The notes beneath the pieces are model-generated. The model did no database searches. It saw nothing but the letters and a program-made list of their open reading frames with translations, and was not told the origin of the DNA. A DNA stretch of 43,517 bases, taken from the NCBI RefSeq assembly GCF_029254265.1, contig NZ_JAQWXX010000053.1, positions 1-43,517 of the forward strand, in the 5' to 3' direction. This DNA is from Algoriphagus sp. (GTDB taxonomy: Bacteria; Bacteroidota; Bacteroidia; Cytophagales; Cyclobacteriaceae). The position numbers were made by a program, and so were the translations under genes. Shown here piece after piece: positions 1-9,853 of the stretch (within the stretch, counting starts at the first letter, position 1; every line of letters begins with the position of its first letter).

Positions 1-23
1 GGTCAAAACCGTTTATTTTGACC
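1..23. repeat. Inverted repeat at window edge
   Basis: Bases 1-8 (GGTCAAAA) are the exact reverse complement of 16-23 (TTTTGACC), with a 7-base loop. There is no T-run after it on either strand, so it is not an obvious terminator. GGTCAAAA-type blocks recur at the ends of some IS21-family elements, so it could be the edge of an element lying outside the window. That is a guess. Confidence 0.5.
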
Positions 24-323
24 TAATTTAGTACCCGTTAAGATCGCAAGAAAGCGATTGTCACTGGCTGTCACTTCTAACTTATTTGGCTACTGGCATC
101 TTTGCGGATATACATAAAATTTATTTACCACAAGGAGTTAATTCGGGTGTTTGCTAACATTTTCAGGAATAAACATAGCCATATTCAAATCACAACTCCT
201 AAAATCCTCAAACTAAACAAAGAAACCAACATTACTTTGAGTTCTTCCATTCTAATATTTAGTGTAAGGACTTTTCTTTTTTTGATAGTGAATACGAGAA
301 AAATAAATTACTAAAAAAAAAAG

Positions 324-348
324 CTACTGATTTGATATATCAGTAGCC
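324..348 (-). terminator. Rho-independent terminator of the HTH gene
   Basis: A 9-bp perfect stem (324-332 with 340-348) with a 7-base loop. Read on the minus strand it is followed by about ten T residues (plus-strand A-run 314-323). It lies about 24 bases past the stop of the minus-strand gene ending at 372, so it should end that transcript. Confidence 0.8.
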
Positions 349-371
349 TTATATTTTCAAGGAGTGGGTAA

Positions 372-773
372 TTAACCTCTCAACCAATTAATAAAAGTCT
401 GGTAACCAACTCCTATTTCTCTAGCGAATGCTGCTTTGGTCTTCTTTCCCGCAGCTTCTACCTTTTTCCACTCTTCAATGATTTTACTTTTCTCAGAATC
501 AGAAAAAGATCTTCTCTTAGAACCTTTAGACACTACATTTCCTGTAACAAGAGAAATTAGCTCATTCAATTCATTTAGAAATCTTCCATCATTCAAATGA
601 AGACCTGCGGCTTCCAATTTTTTAATAACTTGATCCTTTGGGTTTACAGGAGTAACTGCGATGCCTTTGGATGCAGCCTCATGTAAATCGATCTTACTTC
701 CATCAGAAGTAACATAAATAAAACCATCACCTTTTTTTAGATCAGCAATTGCTTCTTTAATTAAATCTCTCAT
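372..773 (-). CDS. Small protein with C-terminal transposase-like helix-turn-helix
   Basis: A 133-aa protein that I do not recognise as a named family. The N-terminal half (about 1-80) is a mixed helix/strand segment with no motif I can name. A basic linker (KGSKRR) near residues 83-88 leads to a C-terminal helix-turn-helix of about 45 residues (FSDSEKSKIIEEW... AFAREIGVGYQTFINWLRG), the shape seen in IS3/IS66-type transposase N-termini and homeodomain-like DNA-binding proteins. In transposases this module is normally N-terminal. Here it closes the protein and no DDE or other catalytic part follows, so a DNA-binding regulator is more likely than a transposase. It is a single-gene unit with its own terminator. 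Function is unknown. Confidence 0.7.
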   Translation of the reverse strand: MRDLIKEAIADLKKGDGFIYVTSDGSKIDLHEAASKGIAVTPVNPKDQVIKKLEAAGLHLNDGRFLNELNELISLVTGNVVSKGSKRRSFSDSEKSKIIEEWKKVEAAGKKTKAAFAREIGVGYQTFINWLRG

Positions 774-888
774 TTTCCTATTATTTAAGGGGTTTTGTAA
801 AAAACGATAGCAATATAATTATATATTATTTGTTTCCCTAGAAAAACAATCTCTAAAAATAAAAAGAGTTTATAATTAAAGCTAAGAA

Positions 889-1665
889 TCAATTTAAAGA
901 GTAATTCTTCACCCAATTTTGAATAAGATTAATATGAGAATCCATTTTAAGAATAGCATTGAAATAAATCTTTTCTAGCGCAGCGTTGAAAAAAGAACTT
1001 TCAAATGAACTTAAGTCAGTTTTTCTTTGAATTTGTTCAACTAATGATTCAAAATCATTAAATTCTTCCAAGTAGTCTATATTTTCTTTCTTGTCAAATT
1101 CATATTGTGGTTCAAATTGAAAAATCTCCTGAGAGGATGTCAAATAAAAGTATTTGTATATTTCTAAATCCTTTTGACAATATATAATAATAGATTGATC
1201 ACTACTTTTAAGGTAAGCTATTTCTTCAAGCCCCTCATTTAATTTGATGTCTTCTGACAAGAAATCTATCATTTCTAAAATAAATTTCTTCCATGTATGT
1301 TGAAGCTCCTCAGGAATCTCGTCAGATATATTTCCAACCTCGTTCAAATGGTTAATTTCAATGGATACACTGGCTTTTGCAGCTAGACTAAGTAGATCAA
1401 ACCAATGACTATCAGGAAAGTTGGAACTAGGCCAATAACAAACCAAAGTCTTATTTTCAATTACAAATTCATCAAAGAGTTTACTATAAATATGATTTAA
1501 TGTGTCTACACTATTTTCATAATTAGTCCAATCTATCTCAGAAAACAAAGATACTGGATCAAAATACAGATATTCTTTACTCAAAAATTGAAATCCATCT
1601 AATGTCATATTCATTGAACTGGATCTCTGTCCAGTAAGGATAATTTTTCTTCTGATTCTTTTCAT
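889..1665 (-). CDS. Hypothetical protein, 258 aa
   Basis: Unrecognised soluble protein, rich in Glu, Asp, Phe and Tyr, with no signal peptide, membrane segment or catalytic motif that I can see. The start used is the ATG at 1665, giving a basic N-terminus (MKRIRRKIIL). Downstream ATGs at codons 18 and 20 (1614 and 1608) would remove that stretch and reduce the overlap with a small open frame upstream, so the true start is uncertain. Low GC and no recognisable family fit an accessory gene. It is transcribed divergently from pyrG. An immunity-type protein or a regulatory protein of unknown partner is possible, but nothing in the sequence decides this. Confidence 0.6.
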   Translation of the reverse strand: MKRIRRKIILTGQRSSSMNMTLDGFQFLSKEYLYFDPVSLFSEIDWTNYENSVDTLNHIYSKLFDEFVIENKTLVCYWPSSNFPDSHWFDLLSLAAKASVSIEINHLNEVGNISDEIPEELQHTWKKFILEMIDFLSEDIKLNEGLEEIAYLKSSDQSIIIYCQKDLEIYKYFYLTSSQEIFQFEPQYEFDKKENIDYLEEFNDFESLVEQIQRKTDLSSFESSFFNAALEKIYFNAILKMDSHINLIQNWVKNYSLN

Positions 1666-1756
1666 GGTATAATTTGTTTAAGATTTCCACTTTTTGGGAA
1701 GAACATAAAATCATGATGCTCAAACCGACAATAAAAAGTAGATCATTCAAACTCAT
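1577..1756 (-). CDS. Possible small membrane protein, 59 aa (doubtful)
   Basis: An open frame starting at ATG 1756 begins with a hydrophobic segment (LLFIVGLSIMILCSS) that could be a membrane anchor, followed by a polar tail. It overlaps the first 89 bases of the 258-aa gene in another frame. The overlap shrinks to 38 bases if that gene starts at 1614. A perfect palindrome lies just upstream at 1769-1783. The hydrophobic start could equally be chance in AT-rich DNA. I keep it only as a low-confidence candidate. Confidence 0.22.
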   Translation of the reverse strand: MSLNDLLFIVGLSIMILCSSQKVEILNKLYHEKNQKKNYPYWTEIQFNEYDIRWISIFE

Positions 1757-1768
1757 TTTAAAAACTTT

Positions 1769-1783
1769 TGACACTAAGTGTCA
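1769..1783. promoter_or_regulatory. Perfect 7-1-7 palindrome between divergent units (operator-like)
   Basis: TGACACT, one A, AGTGTCA: a perfect dyad of the kind bound by dimeric repressors. It sits in the gap between the minus-strand hypothetical genes and plus-strand pyrG, about 100 bases before the pyrG -7 element and directly before the small minus-strand open frame. It has no T-run, so it is not a terminator. The binding protein is unknown. Confidence 0.45.
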
Positions 1784-1841
1784 TAAAACAGATTTAACAG
1801 AAAAGATCACTGCTTTCAAAAATGTAAATGCAACTTTGTGA

Positions 1842-3536
<1,695 letters not shown>

Positions 3537-3576
3537 TTTACCCTCCTGAGTTGATTCAGGAATTACGATTAACAAT

Positions 3577-5382
3577 ATGGACAAAAATCAAGCAACAGGT
3601 TTGATTCTTTTCGCTGCAGTAATTTTGATCTACTCTATCTTTTTTGCGAGTGGACCTGAAATTCCCGAAGGAGAAACTGTAGCAATCACTCAAACAGAAG
3701 CAATAGATCCAACAAGCAGCTTCGAGCCACAGGATGTGGCGCCAATCGCAGAAAATGACAGCATTCTAAGTCAATCTCGAATCAATACTTATGGTGTCCT
3801 TGCAGTAATGACCATGGGTACTGAAGAAGAAGTTCTCTTGGAGAATGATCTTATTCAGGTCAAAATTTCAAGTAAAGGGGCAAATGTCAAAGAAGTTATT
3901 CTGAAAGAATACAAGAGCTGGGACATGAATCCACTGGATTTGATCAGTGAGAAAAGTTCACAGATGAACTTTATGATTGACACAAAATCAGGACCAATCA
4001 ATCTTAATGATCTTTATTTCAATAGCTCAATAGATAGCTCTGTCGATGAAGAGGGAGTAAAAACACAAACCTTGACATTTTCAGCAGCAACAGAGAGTGG
4101 TCAATTGACTCATAAGTTTACGCTAAAAGATGGAAGTTATGAGCTGAAGAAGACGTTTGAAATAGATCGTTATTCAGGGGTTTTTACAGGTAATTCAATT
4201 GCTTTTTCTTGGGACGACCAAATTAAAGCGCAGGAAAGCAATTTGGCTGAGTCAAAGCGCCAATCAAGATTAAACTATTACACTGCCTCAGGTTCATTTG
4301 ACAATTTAGGTGCTGGCGATGATTTAGAGGAAGAGGCAATTGAAGAACCCGTGAAATGGATCTCATTTAGTCAACGATTTTTCTCAGCGGCAATCATCTC
4401 TGACAGTACCTTTCAGTCTGTAAAGATTACTCAATCCACTCCAACAGACAGCGCTATAGTACGAAATATGAGTGCGGCCTTCAATATTCCATTGGTAGAC
4501 GGAAAAGCTGGCTTCACCTTTTATTTCGGTCCCGACAAATACAAAGTCCTGAAAAAAGTTACTCCAGGATTTGAGGACAATGTGGACATGGGATACTTCT
4601 TTGTCAGCTGGGTGAACAAGTACATTATTGTAAACCTCTTTGCTTTCCTTGAAAAGTTCTTTAGCAATTATGGTGTAATCATTATCATTATCGTCTTTCT
4701 GATCAAGTTAGCCTTGTTTCCATTGACTTATAAGTCATATATAGGAATGGCTAAGATGAGAGTAATCAAACCGGAAATCGATGAACTGAAGGAGAAATAC
4801 GGTGATGATGCTACCAAAATGCAACAGGAGCAGATGAAGCTATTTTCCCAACTAGGGGTTAGTCCGATTTCGGGGTGCTTGCCTTTGGTACTTCAAATGC
4901 CATTTTTGTTTGCGATGTTCTTCTTTTTCCCAAATGCAATCGAGCTTCGCCAAGAATCTTTCCTTTGGGCATCTGATTTATCTACGTACGACACTTTCCT
5001 TAAGCTTCCATTTACGATCCCTTTTTATGGATCCCATGTAAGTTTATTCACACTTTTGATGACGGTGTCTCAGATCGTATATACGCATTTCAACAATCAG
5101 TTGACAACTGCCACTGGCCCAATGAAGAATCTAGGATACATTATGCCAGTGATGTTCATGTTTATCCTTAACTCCTACCCTGCTGGTTTGAGTTTCTATT
5201 ACTTTGTATCCAACATGGTGACTTTTGGTCAGCAAGCACTAATCAAACTATTTGTGGATGATGCGAAAATCAGAGCAAAAGTGGATGAAAGCAAAGTGAA
5301 AAATGTGAATAAAAAGAAGTCAAAATTCCAGCAAAAATTGGAAGATGCTATGAAAGCTGCAGATTCTAATCGGAAAAAATAA
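3577..5382 (+). CDS. yidC: Membrane protein insertase YidC/Oxa1
   Basis: Inserts proteins into the inner membrane, alone or with the Sec translocon. At 601 aa it has the Gram-negative layout: an N-terminal membrane anchor (about residues 7-24), a large periplasmic beta-rich domain (about 80-340), and a C-terminal Oxa1-type core (about 345-570). The core has hydrophobic segments at the IIIIIVFLIKLALFPLTYKS, LPLVLQMPFLFAMFFFF, LFTLLMTVSQIVY and IMPVMFMFILNSYPAGLSFY regions, and the expected cytoplasmic loop between the first two. The C-terminus is Lys-rich, as in ribosome-contacting homologues. It lies 40 bases after pyrG and is followed by a strong terminator. Confidence 0.97.
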   Translation: MDKNQATGLILFAAVILIYSIFFASGPEIPEGETVAITQTEAIDPTSSFEPQDVAPIAENDSILSQSRINTYGVLAVMTMGTEEEVLLENDLIQVKISSKGANVKEVILKEYKSWDMNPLDLISEKSSQMNFMIDTKSGPINLNDLYFNSSIDSSVDEEGVKTQTLTFSAATESGQLTHKFTLKDGSYELKKTFEIDRYSGVFTGNSIAFSWDDQIKAQESNLAESKRQSRLNYYTASGSFDNLGAGDDLEEEAIEEPVKWISFSQRFFSAAIISDSTFQSVKITQSTPTDSAIVRNMSAAFNIPLVDGKAGFTFYFGPDKYKVLKKVTPGFEDNVDMGYFFVSWVNKYIIVNLFAFLEKFFSNYGVIIIIIVFLIKLALFPLTYKSYIGMAKMRVIKPEIDELKEKYGDDATKMQQEQMKLFSQLGVSPISGCLPLVLQMPFLFAMFFFFPNAIELRQESFLWASDLSTYDTFLKLPFTIPFYGSHVSLFTLLMTVSQIVYTHFNNQLTTATGPMKNLGYIMPVMFMFILNSYPAGLSFYYFVSNMVTFGQQALIKLFVDDAKIRAKVDESKVKNVNKKKSKFQQKLEDAMKAADSNRKK

Positions 5383-5386
5383 AATT

Positions 5387-5415
5387 AAAGAGCCTTTTAT
5401 AAGGCTCTTTTTTTG
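5387..5415 (+). terminator. Terminator after yidC
   Basis: A 10-bp perfect stem (AAAGAGCCTT at 5387-5396 with 5401-5410), a 4-base loop, and a run of seven T starting inside the 3' arm. It begins 5 bases after the yidC stop and should end the pyrG-yidC transcript. Confidence 0.9.
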
Positions 5416-5703
5416 TCCTTTTCTTGGAAAAACATTCCAATTTTAGATTGATTTCGGATAAAGCTCAGTTCATTATCAAATTAGAATTTCTGGATAGAAG
5501 AATTTCTGTGGACAAATAAAAAATGTTAATCCGAAAAGCCCAAAAAGAATGGAATTTCTCTGAAAATCAACACCCTAGACAATCATCATTCTTTTATTAA
5601 GTATTAGAGCTATTAAGAGCAAGCCTTAAAAAAATATCAAAATCCAATATAAAAGAGCCGATTTTGATTAATATTGACATTCAAAATCTTCTTTAAAACC
5701 AAC
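5416..5703. other. Intergenic region upstream of parA
   Basis: AT-rich leader of the par operon. I find no TAnnTTTG promoter match and no coding frame. A single sequence one base off the DnaA-box consensus lies at 5507-5515 (TGTGGACAA). One imperfect box does not make an origin, and no AT-rich 13-mers or cluster of boxes is obvious. No canonical parS site is seen. Confidence 0.4.
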
Positions 5704-6486
5704 ATGGGAAAAATCATTGCAATTGCTAATCAAAAAGGTGGAGTAGGTAAAACTACCACAGCGATGAATTTAGCAGCGAGTCTGGCTGTTCTGGAATACA
5801 AAACCCTTATTATCGATGCAGATCCTCAAGCCAACACCACATCTGGTCTTGGCCAAGATCCAAAACTAGTTAGCACAAGCATTTACGAATGTATGGTTGA
5901 TGGCATTGAGGTGAGTGAGATTATCATTTCTACAGATATCTCAAATCTTGACCTAGTACCATCACATATTGATCTTGTAGGTGCAGAAGTCGAGATGATC
6001 AATATGGAAAACCGGGAGGAGAAAATGAAAAAAGTCATTTCAAGTCTGACTGAGATTTATGATTTTATTATAATTGACTGCTCGCCCTCACTTGGCTTAA
6101 TTACAATCAATGCCCTAACAGCTGCAAATTCTGTAATTATTCCAGTACAATGTGAATATTTCGCCTTAGAAGGACTAGGAAAGTTATTGAATACGATCAA
6201 AATTATTCAGACTCGACTCAACCCTGATCTCGAAATTGAAGGGATTCTATTGACTATGTATGATATGCGATTGAGACTATCAAATCAAGTGGTAGATGAA
6301 GTGAAAGTCCACTTTAAAAAGATGGTCTTCGAAACTATAATTCCAAGAAATGTAAGACTAAGTGAGGCTCCGAGTTTTGGATTGCCAGCGATCGCTTTTG
6401 ATGCTGATGGCAAAGGAGCAATTGCTTATATGAATTTGGCTGCGGAGATAGCTCAGCGAAACGGCCTAACTACAGTGACTAACTAA
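5704..6486 (+). CDS. parA: Chromosome partitioning ATPase ParA/Soj
   Basis: Walker-type ATPase that works with ParB to segregate the chromosome origin region. The 260-aa product has the deviant Walker A motif KGGVGKTT at residues 11-18 with the signature lysine, DADPQ shortly after (Walker A'), and IIDCSPSLG (Walker B). It ends like other chromosomal Soj proteins, with no N-terminal DNA-binding domain of the plasmid type. An in-frame ATG at 5674 would add ten residues, but homologues begin MGKIIAIANQKGG, so 5704 is used. parB starts 3 bases after the stop, so the pair is co-translated. It heads the operon parA-parB-DUF5683-dapB-lepB. Confidence 0.97.
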   Translation: MGKIIAIANQKGGVGKTTTAMNLAASLAVLEYKTLIIDADPQANTTSGLGQDPKLVSTSIYECMVDGIEVSEIIISTDISNLDLVPSHIDLVGAEVEMINMENREEKMKKVISSLTEIYDFIIIDCSPSLGLITINALTAANSVIIPVQCEYFALEGLGKLLNTIKIIQTRLNPDLEIEGILLTMYDMRLRLSNQVVDEVKVHFKKMVFETIIPRNVRLSEAPSFGLPAIAFDADGKGAIAYMNLAAEIAQRNGLTTVTN

Positions 6487-6488
6487 TC

Positions 6489-7400
6489 ATGGCAGATCAA
6501 AAACCCATAAAGAAAAAAAGTGCATTAGGAAGAGGATTAGGTGCTTTGCTAGAAGACAGTCCTGCAAAACATAAATCCGAAGATCTACTTCCCGAAGTAG
6601 TCAAAACGGGAATATTTGAAATCCCAGTAACTCAGATTCAGGTTAATCCTTATCAGCCTAGAGTCTATTTTGACAAAGACGCCTTACTCGAACTCTCAGA
6701 ATCCATTAAAGTTCAGGGGATAATTCAACCAATAACTGTTCGGAAACTTGATACAGACGAGTATCAACTTATCTCAGGAGAGCGTAGATTTCAAGCTTCA
6801 AAGTTGGCAGGATTGACAGAAATCCCTGCTTACGTACGTACGGCCAATGATCAGCAGATGCTGGAAATGGCACTCATTGAAAACATTCAGAGAGAAAATC
6901 TTAATGCTCTGGAGATAGCGCAATCCTACCAGAGACTTCTCGCAGAATGTGATCTGAAGCAAGAAGAGCTAGGTGACCGTGTTGGAAAAAACCGAACTAC
7001 TGTCAACAATTACCTTAGATTGCTAAAGCTCCCTCCCACGATCCAGGCGGCTATCCGCGATCAAAGGCTTTCAATGGGTCATGCCCGAGCTTTGATCAAT
7101 ATTGAAAACGTAGATAAGCAACTGGCTATCTTCAACAAAGCGCTTGAAGAAGAATTGAGTGTGAGAAAAGTGGAGGCTTTGGTGAAAGCACTAAGTGAAG
7201 GTGGACTTGAAAAGAAAGAAAAAGCAGAGCTAGATCCTGTTAAAAAATATGAAACCAGCAAACTTCAACAGAAACTTGCTTCACATTTTGGAACAAAAGT
7301 GGCTTTAAAAACGAATTCTAAAAATAAGGGCGAGATCAAAATCCCTTTTACTTCAACTTCTGACCTAAACAGAATTTTAGAAATTCTCGATCTTATTTAA
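6489..7400 (+). CDS. parB: Chromosome partitioning protein ParB
   Basis: CTP-dependent DNA clamp that loads at parS sites and stimulates ParA. The 303-aa product starts with the ParA-contacting motif (LGRGLGALL, residues 13-21). It then has the ParB/sulfiredoxin CTP-binding domain with ISGERRFQASK (GERR at 97-100) and ENIQRENLN (131-139), a helix-turn-helix (about 161-180, GDRVGKNRTTVNNYLRLLKLP) for parS recognition, and a C-terminal dimerisation region. All expected parts are present at typical length. No obvious parS palindrome appears in or near the gene, so its loading site is probably elsewhere. Confidence 0.97.
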   Translation: MADQKPIKKKSALGRGLGALLEDSPAKHKSEDLLPEVVKTGIFEIPVTQIQVNPYQPRVYFDKDALLELSESIKVQGIIQPITVRKLDTDEYQLISGERRFQASKLAGLTEIPAYVRTANDQQMLEMALIENIQRENLNALEIAQSYQRLLAECDLKQEELGDRVGKNRTTVNNYLRLLKLPPTIQAAIRDQRLSMGHARALINIENVDKQLAIFNKALEEELSVRKVEALVKALSEGGLEKKEKAELDPVKKYETSKLQQKLASHFGTKVALKTNSKNKGEIKIPFTSTSDLNRILEILDLI

Positions 7401-7402
7401 AC

Positions 7403-7999
7403 TTGAACTTAGCCAAACCAAATAATAGCTACCATTTTGCAAAGCTACCATTGGTTGCCTTTATATTATTGTTTTTATTTTCCTCACAATTATCCTTCGG
7501 ACAAGAAGAAACCAGCAGGCCCAAACCTGTGAAGAAAGAAAAACCAGACTATTCTAATCTGCCAAAAAATCCAAGAAAGGCTACAATGCTTTCGGCAATC
7601 CTTCCTGGAGCCGGACAGGTATATAATGAAAAGGCCTGGAAAGTCCCAATCATCTATGCTGGCTTGATCACGGATATATATTTCATAGGGTACAATAACA
7701 CTAGATATCAGGTTTTTAAAGAAGCACTAATTGCTTCTGACAATGGAGAGCCAACGGATTTCCCAAATCTAAATCGGGACGGACTGGTTCGAAATGTAGA
7801 TTATTGGAGAGGAAATCGAGACCTTTGCTATATCCTTTTGGGAGCGATCTATGCACTCAATCTAATTGATGCAAATGTAGACGCTCACCTTTCAGGGTTT
7901 GATATATCGGATGATCTAGCATTAAAGATTGACCCTAAATTCGAGAGTTTCTCAGCTAATAATAATTCCGTTGGCTTTTCTATCAAATTGAAATTTTAA
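7403..7999 (+). CDS. DUF5683 domain membrane protein
   Basis: A 198-aa Bacteroidota-specific protein of unknown function. An N-terminal signal-like hydrophobic stretch (about 15-34, ending SFGQ) suggests export. The family signature PGAGQVYNEKAWK lies at about 68-80, followed by hydrophobic segments (VPIIYAGLITDIYFIGY and LCYILLGAIYALNLIDANVDAHL). The only start that keeps the signal region is TTG at 7403, two bases after the parB stop; the next ATG is codon 62 and would delete it. dapB follows after 3 bases. The gene order parB-DUF5683-dapB is one I recall as recurrent in the phylum, hinting at an envelope role, but no function is established here. Confidence 0.85.
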   Translation: MNLAKPNNSYHFAKLPLVAFILLFLFSSQLSFGQEETSRPKPVKKEKPDYSNLPKNPRKATMLSAILPGAGQVYNEKAWKVPIIYAGLITDIYFIGYNNTRYQVFKEALIASDNGEPTDFPNLNRDGLVRNVDYWRGNRDLCYILLGAIYALNLIDANVDAHLSGFDISDDLALKIDPKFESFSANNNSVGFSIKLKF

Positions 8000-8002
8000 A
8001 TA

Positions 8003-8725
8003 ATGAAAATCCTTTTACTCGGCTATGGGAAAATGGGGCAACTAATCGGTGCAATCGCCGAATCAAGAGGCCATCAAATTGTCGGAAAAATAAACATTGA
8101 CAACACTTCTGATCTGGAAAAATTAGACTCCTCACTCGTTGATGTAGCTATTGAATTTAGTCAACCAGAAGCTGCTGTTAAGAACATTAAATGGTCTTTA
8201 GAAAAAGGGATTCCAATCGTATCCGGTACTACTGGGTGGCTCGATCAAAAAGCCGAACTCGACAGCCTTACTAAGACTAGAAACGGCACATTCTTTTATG
8301 CTTCAAATTATAGCATTGGAGTCAATATCTTCTTTAAAGTAAATCAGTTTCTTGCTAAACTGATGAATGAAACCTCAGGATATCAAGTTGCAATTGAAGA
8401 AATCCATCATACCGCCAAAAAAGATGCTCCTTCAGGCACCGCTATCACTCTTGCAGAAGGAATCCTTGATAACATTGATTCTTTGAATACCTGGAAACTA
8501 GCTGATCAGTCTACTATAAATGAACATTCACTTCCCATTGTATCCAAAAGGATAGACCCCGCTCCTGGAACGCACATCATTAGTTATACTTCCACGATAG
8601 ACACCATTGAGATCAAACATACTGCCCATAGCAGAGAAGGTTTTGCACTTGGTGCAATTTTAGTTGCTGAGTGGATTCAAGATAAGAAAGGGGTACTTTC
8701 TATGGATGATTTTCTATCTTTCTGA
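8003..8725 (+). CDS. dapB: 4-hydroxy-tetrahydrodipicolinate reductase
   Basis: NAD(P)H-dependent step of the diaminopimelate/lysine pathway, supplying peptidoglycan cross-links and lysine. The 240-aa protein has the N-terminal nucleotide-binding GYGKMG (7-12), SGTTGW (74-79) and the catalytic block IEEIHHTAKKDAPSGTA (131-147) with the His pair and Lys of the active site. It is slightly shorter than the roughly 270 aa of proteobacterial enzymes, because the loops between strands of the Rossmann fold are trimmed, as in other Bacteroidota. It starts 3 bases after the preceding stop, and lepB follows after 14 bases. Confidence 0.96.
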   Translation: MKILLLGYGKMGQLIGAIAESRGHQIVGKINIDNTSDLEKLDSSLVDVAIEFSQPEAAVKNIKWSLEKGIPIVSGTTGWLDQKAELDSLTKTRNGTFFYASNYSIGVNIFFKVNQFLAKLMNETSGYQVAIEEIHHTAKKDAPSGTAITLAEGILDNIDSLNTWKLADQSTINEHSLPIVSKRIDPAPGTHIISYTSTIDTIEIKHTAHSREGFALGAILVAEWIQDKKGVLSMDDFLSF

Positions 8726-8739
8726 ACATTAAATCGAAT

Positions 8740-9813
8740 ATGAGTAAATCTAAAGCAAAAAAATCACCGGCAAGAGAATGGGTAGATGCCCTAGTATTTG
8801 CTGTAGTAGCTGCCAGTTTAATCAGATGGCTACTTTTAGAACCCTTTACAATCCCTACTGCCTCAATGGAAAAGTCTCTTCTAGTGGGAGATTTTCTATT
8901 TGTGAGTAAAATGCATTATGGAACTAGGATTCCTAAAACTCCCCTTCAAGTACCATTGACTCACCAAAAAATTTGGGGCACAGAGATTCCTTCCTATAGT
9001 GATGCAATTCAACTTCCCTACTATAGACTTCCTGGATTTTCAGATGTCGAAAGAAATGATGTAGTGGTATTCAACTATCCAACAGAATTCCAATACCCGA
9101 CCGACCTCAAGACTAACTATATCAAAAGAGCTGTTGGTACTCCTGGTGATGTAATTGAAATAAAATTAAGTGAATTGATAGTTAATGGAGAGGTAGGATT
9201 CAAGCCCGAAGAGATGCAGTTCTCCTATGATGTAATTACCAATAGACCATTAAACGCAGATTTCTTCAAAGAATACGGTATAAACCAAGATAGCTTTGGG
9301 ACTTTTAGCAATGGAGCTGGATACTTGGTATTTGCTACAGAGGAAATAATTAAAAGACTTGAGTCCTCTCCTGTAGTTACTTCTGTGACCAAAAGAATTC
9401 AACCTGCAGGTGGCGAAACAGGTATATTTCCGGACGGAAATATGCTAGGTTGGAATAGAGATAATTATGGTCCGTTGAAAATTCCAGCAAAAGGTTGGAC
9501 AATCGAAATGACCCAAGAGAATGTGGTTAAATATGGCTTCGCAATTGAGAAATATGAAGGCTTAGAAAATGTGGAAATGAAAGAAGCTCAACTTTTCATC
9601 GATGGTAAAAAAGTGGACAGCTATACTTTTACTCAAGATTATTATTTCATGATGGGTGACAATCGGCACGACTCCTATGATTCAAGGTATTGGGGATTTG
9701 TACCAGAAGATCACATTGTGGGCAAAGCTTGGTTTCTCTGGCTCTCACTTGATAAAGATGAGTCCATGTTCAGTAAAATTAGATGGAATAGATTCTTTAA
9801 AGGAATAGAATAA
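8740..9813 (+). CDS. lepB: Signal peptidase I
   Basis: Cleaves signal peptides from exported proteins at the outer face of the inner membrane. The 357-aa protein has one N-terminal membrane segment (about 17-33), the serine nucleophile Ser42 in IPTASMEKSLLVGDF, and the general-base Lys129 in NYIKRAVGTPGD. The C-terminal box is MMGDNRHDSYDSRYWGFV. A large insertion of roughly 150 residues between the catalytic Lys and the C-terminal box explains the length compared with short Gram-positive enzymes and is common in Bacteroidota. It closes the par operon and is followed by a bidirectional terminator. Confidence 0.97.
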   Translation: MSKSKAKKSPAREWVDALVFAVVAASLIRWLLLEPFTIPTASMEKSLLVGDFLFVSKMHYGTRIPKTPLQVPLTHQKIWGTEIPSYSDAIQLPYYRLPGFSDVERNDVVVFNYPTEFQYPTDLKTNYIKRAVGTPGDVIEIKLSELIVNGEVGFKPEEMQFSYDVITNRPLNADFFKEYGINQDSFGTFSNGAGYLVFATEEIIKRLESSPVVTSVTKRIQPAGGETGIFPDGNMLGWNRDNYGPLKIPAKGWTIEMTQENVVKYGFAIEKYEGLENVEMKEAQLFIDGKKVDSYTFTQDYYFMMGDNRHDSYDSRYWGFVPEDHIVGKAWFLWLSLDKDESMFSKIRWNRFFKGIE

Positions 9814-9821
9814 AAAAGAAT

Positions 9822-9851
9822 GCCTCGGGAACAATATTCTCGAGGCGTTTT
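9822..9851. terminator. Terminator between convergent lepB and ung
   Basis: Stem of about 10 bp (9822-9831 with 9837-9846, one G-T pair), five-base loop, then GTTTTTC on the plus strand and an A-rich flank (plus 9811-9820) that gives a T-run on the minus strand. It can end both lepB and ung transcripts. Confidence 0.8.
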
Positions 9852-9853
9852 TC

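Larger units (their letters stand above)
1..371. other. Left-edge intergenic region, no convincing gene
   Basis: I see no credible coding region here. The window opens with an 8-bp perfect inverted repeat (GGTCAAAA at 1-8, TTTTGACC at 16-23), followed by a short repeat of GTCAC (59-63 and 69-73) and then AT-rich sequence. A 70-codon open frame at 102-314 (+) has an amino-acid composition typical of translated AT-rich noncoding DNA and was not accepted. The right end of the region holds the terminator of the minus-strand gene that follows. Confidence 0.5.

Noticed and set aside
102..314. 70-codon open frame on the plus strand near the left edge
   Set aside because: Composition is that of translated AT-rich noncoding DNA, with no promoter element, no motif and no fit to the neighbours.
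5507..5515. Replication origin upstream of parA
   Set aside because: A single imperfect DnaA box without a cluster or an unwinding element is not enough, and dnaA or other origin-linked genes are not visible.
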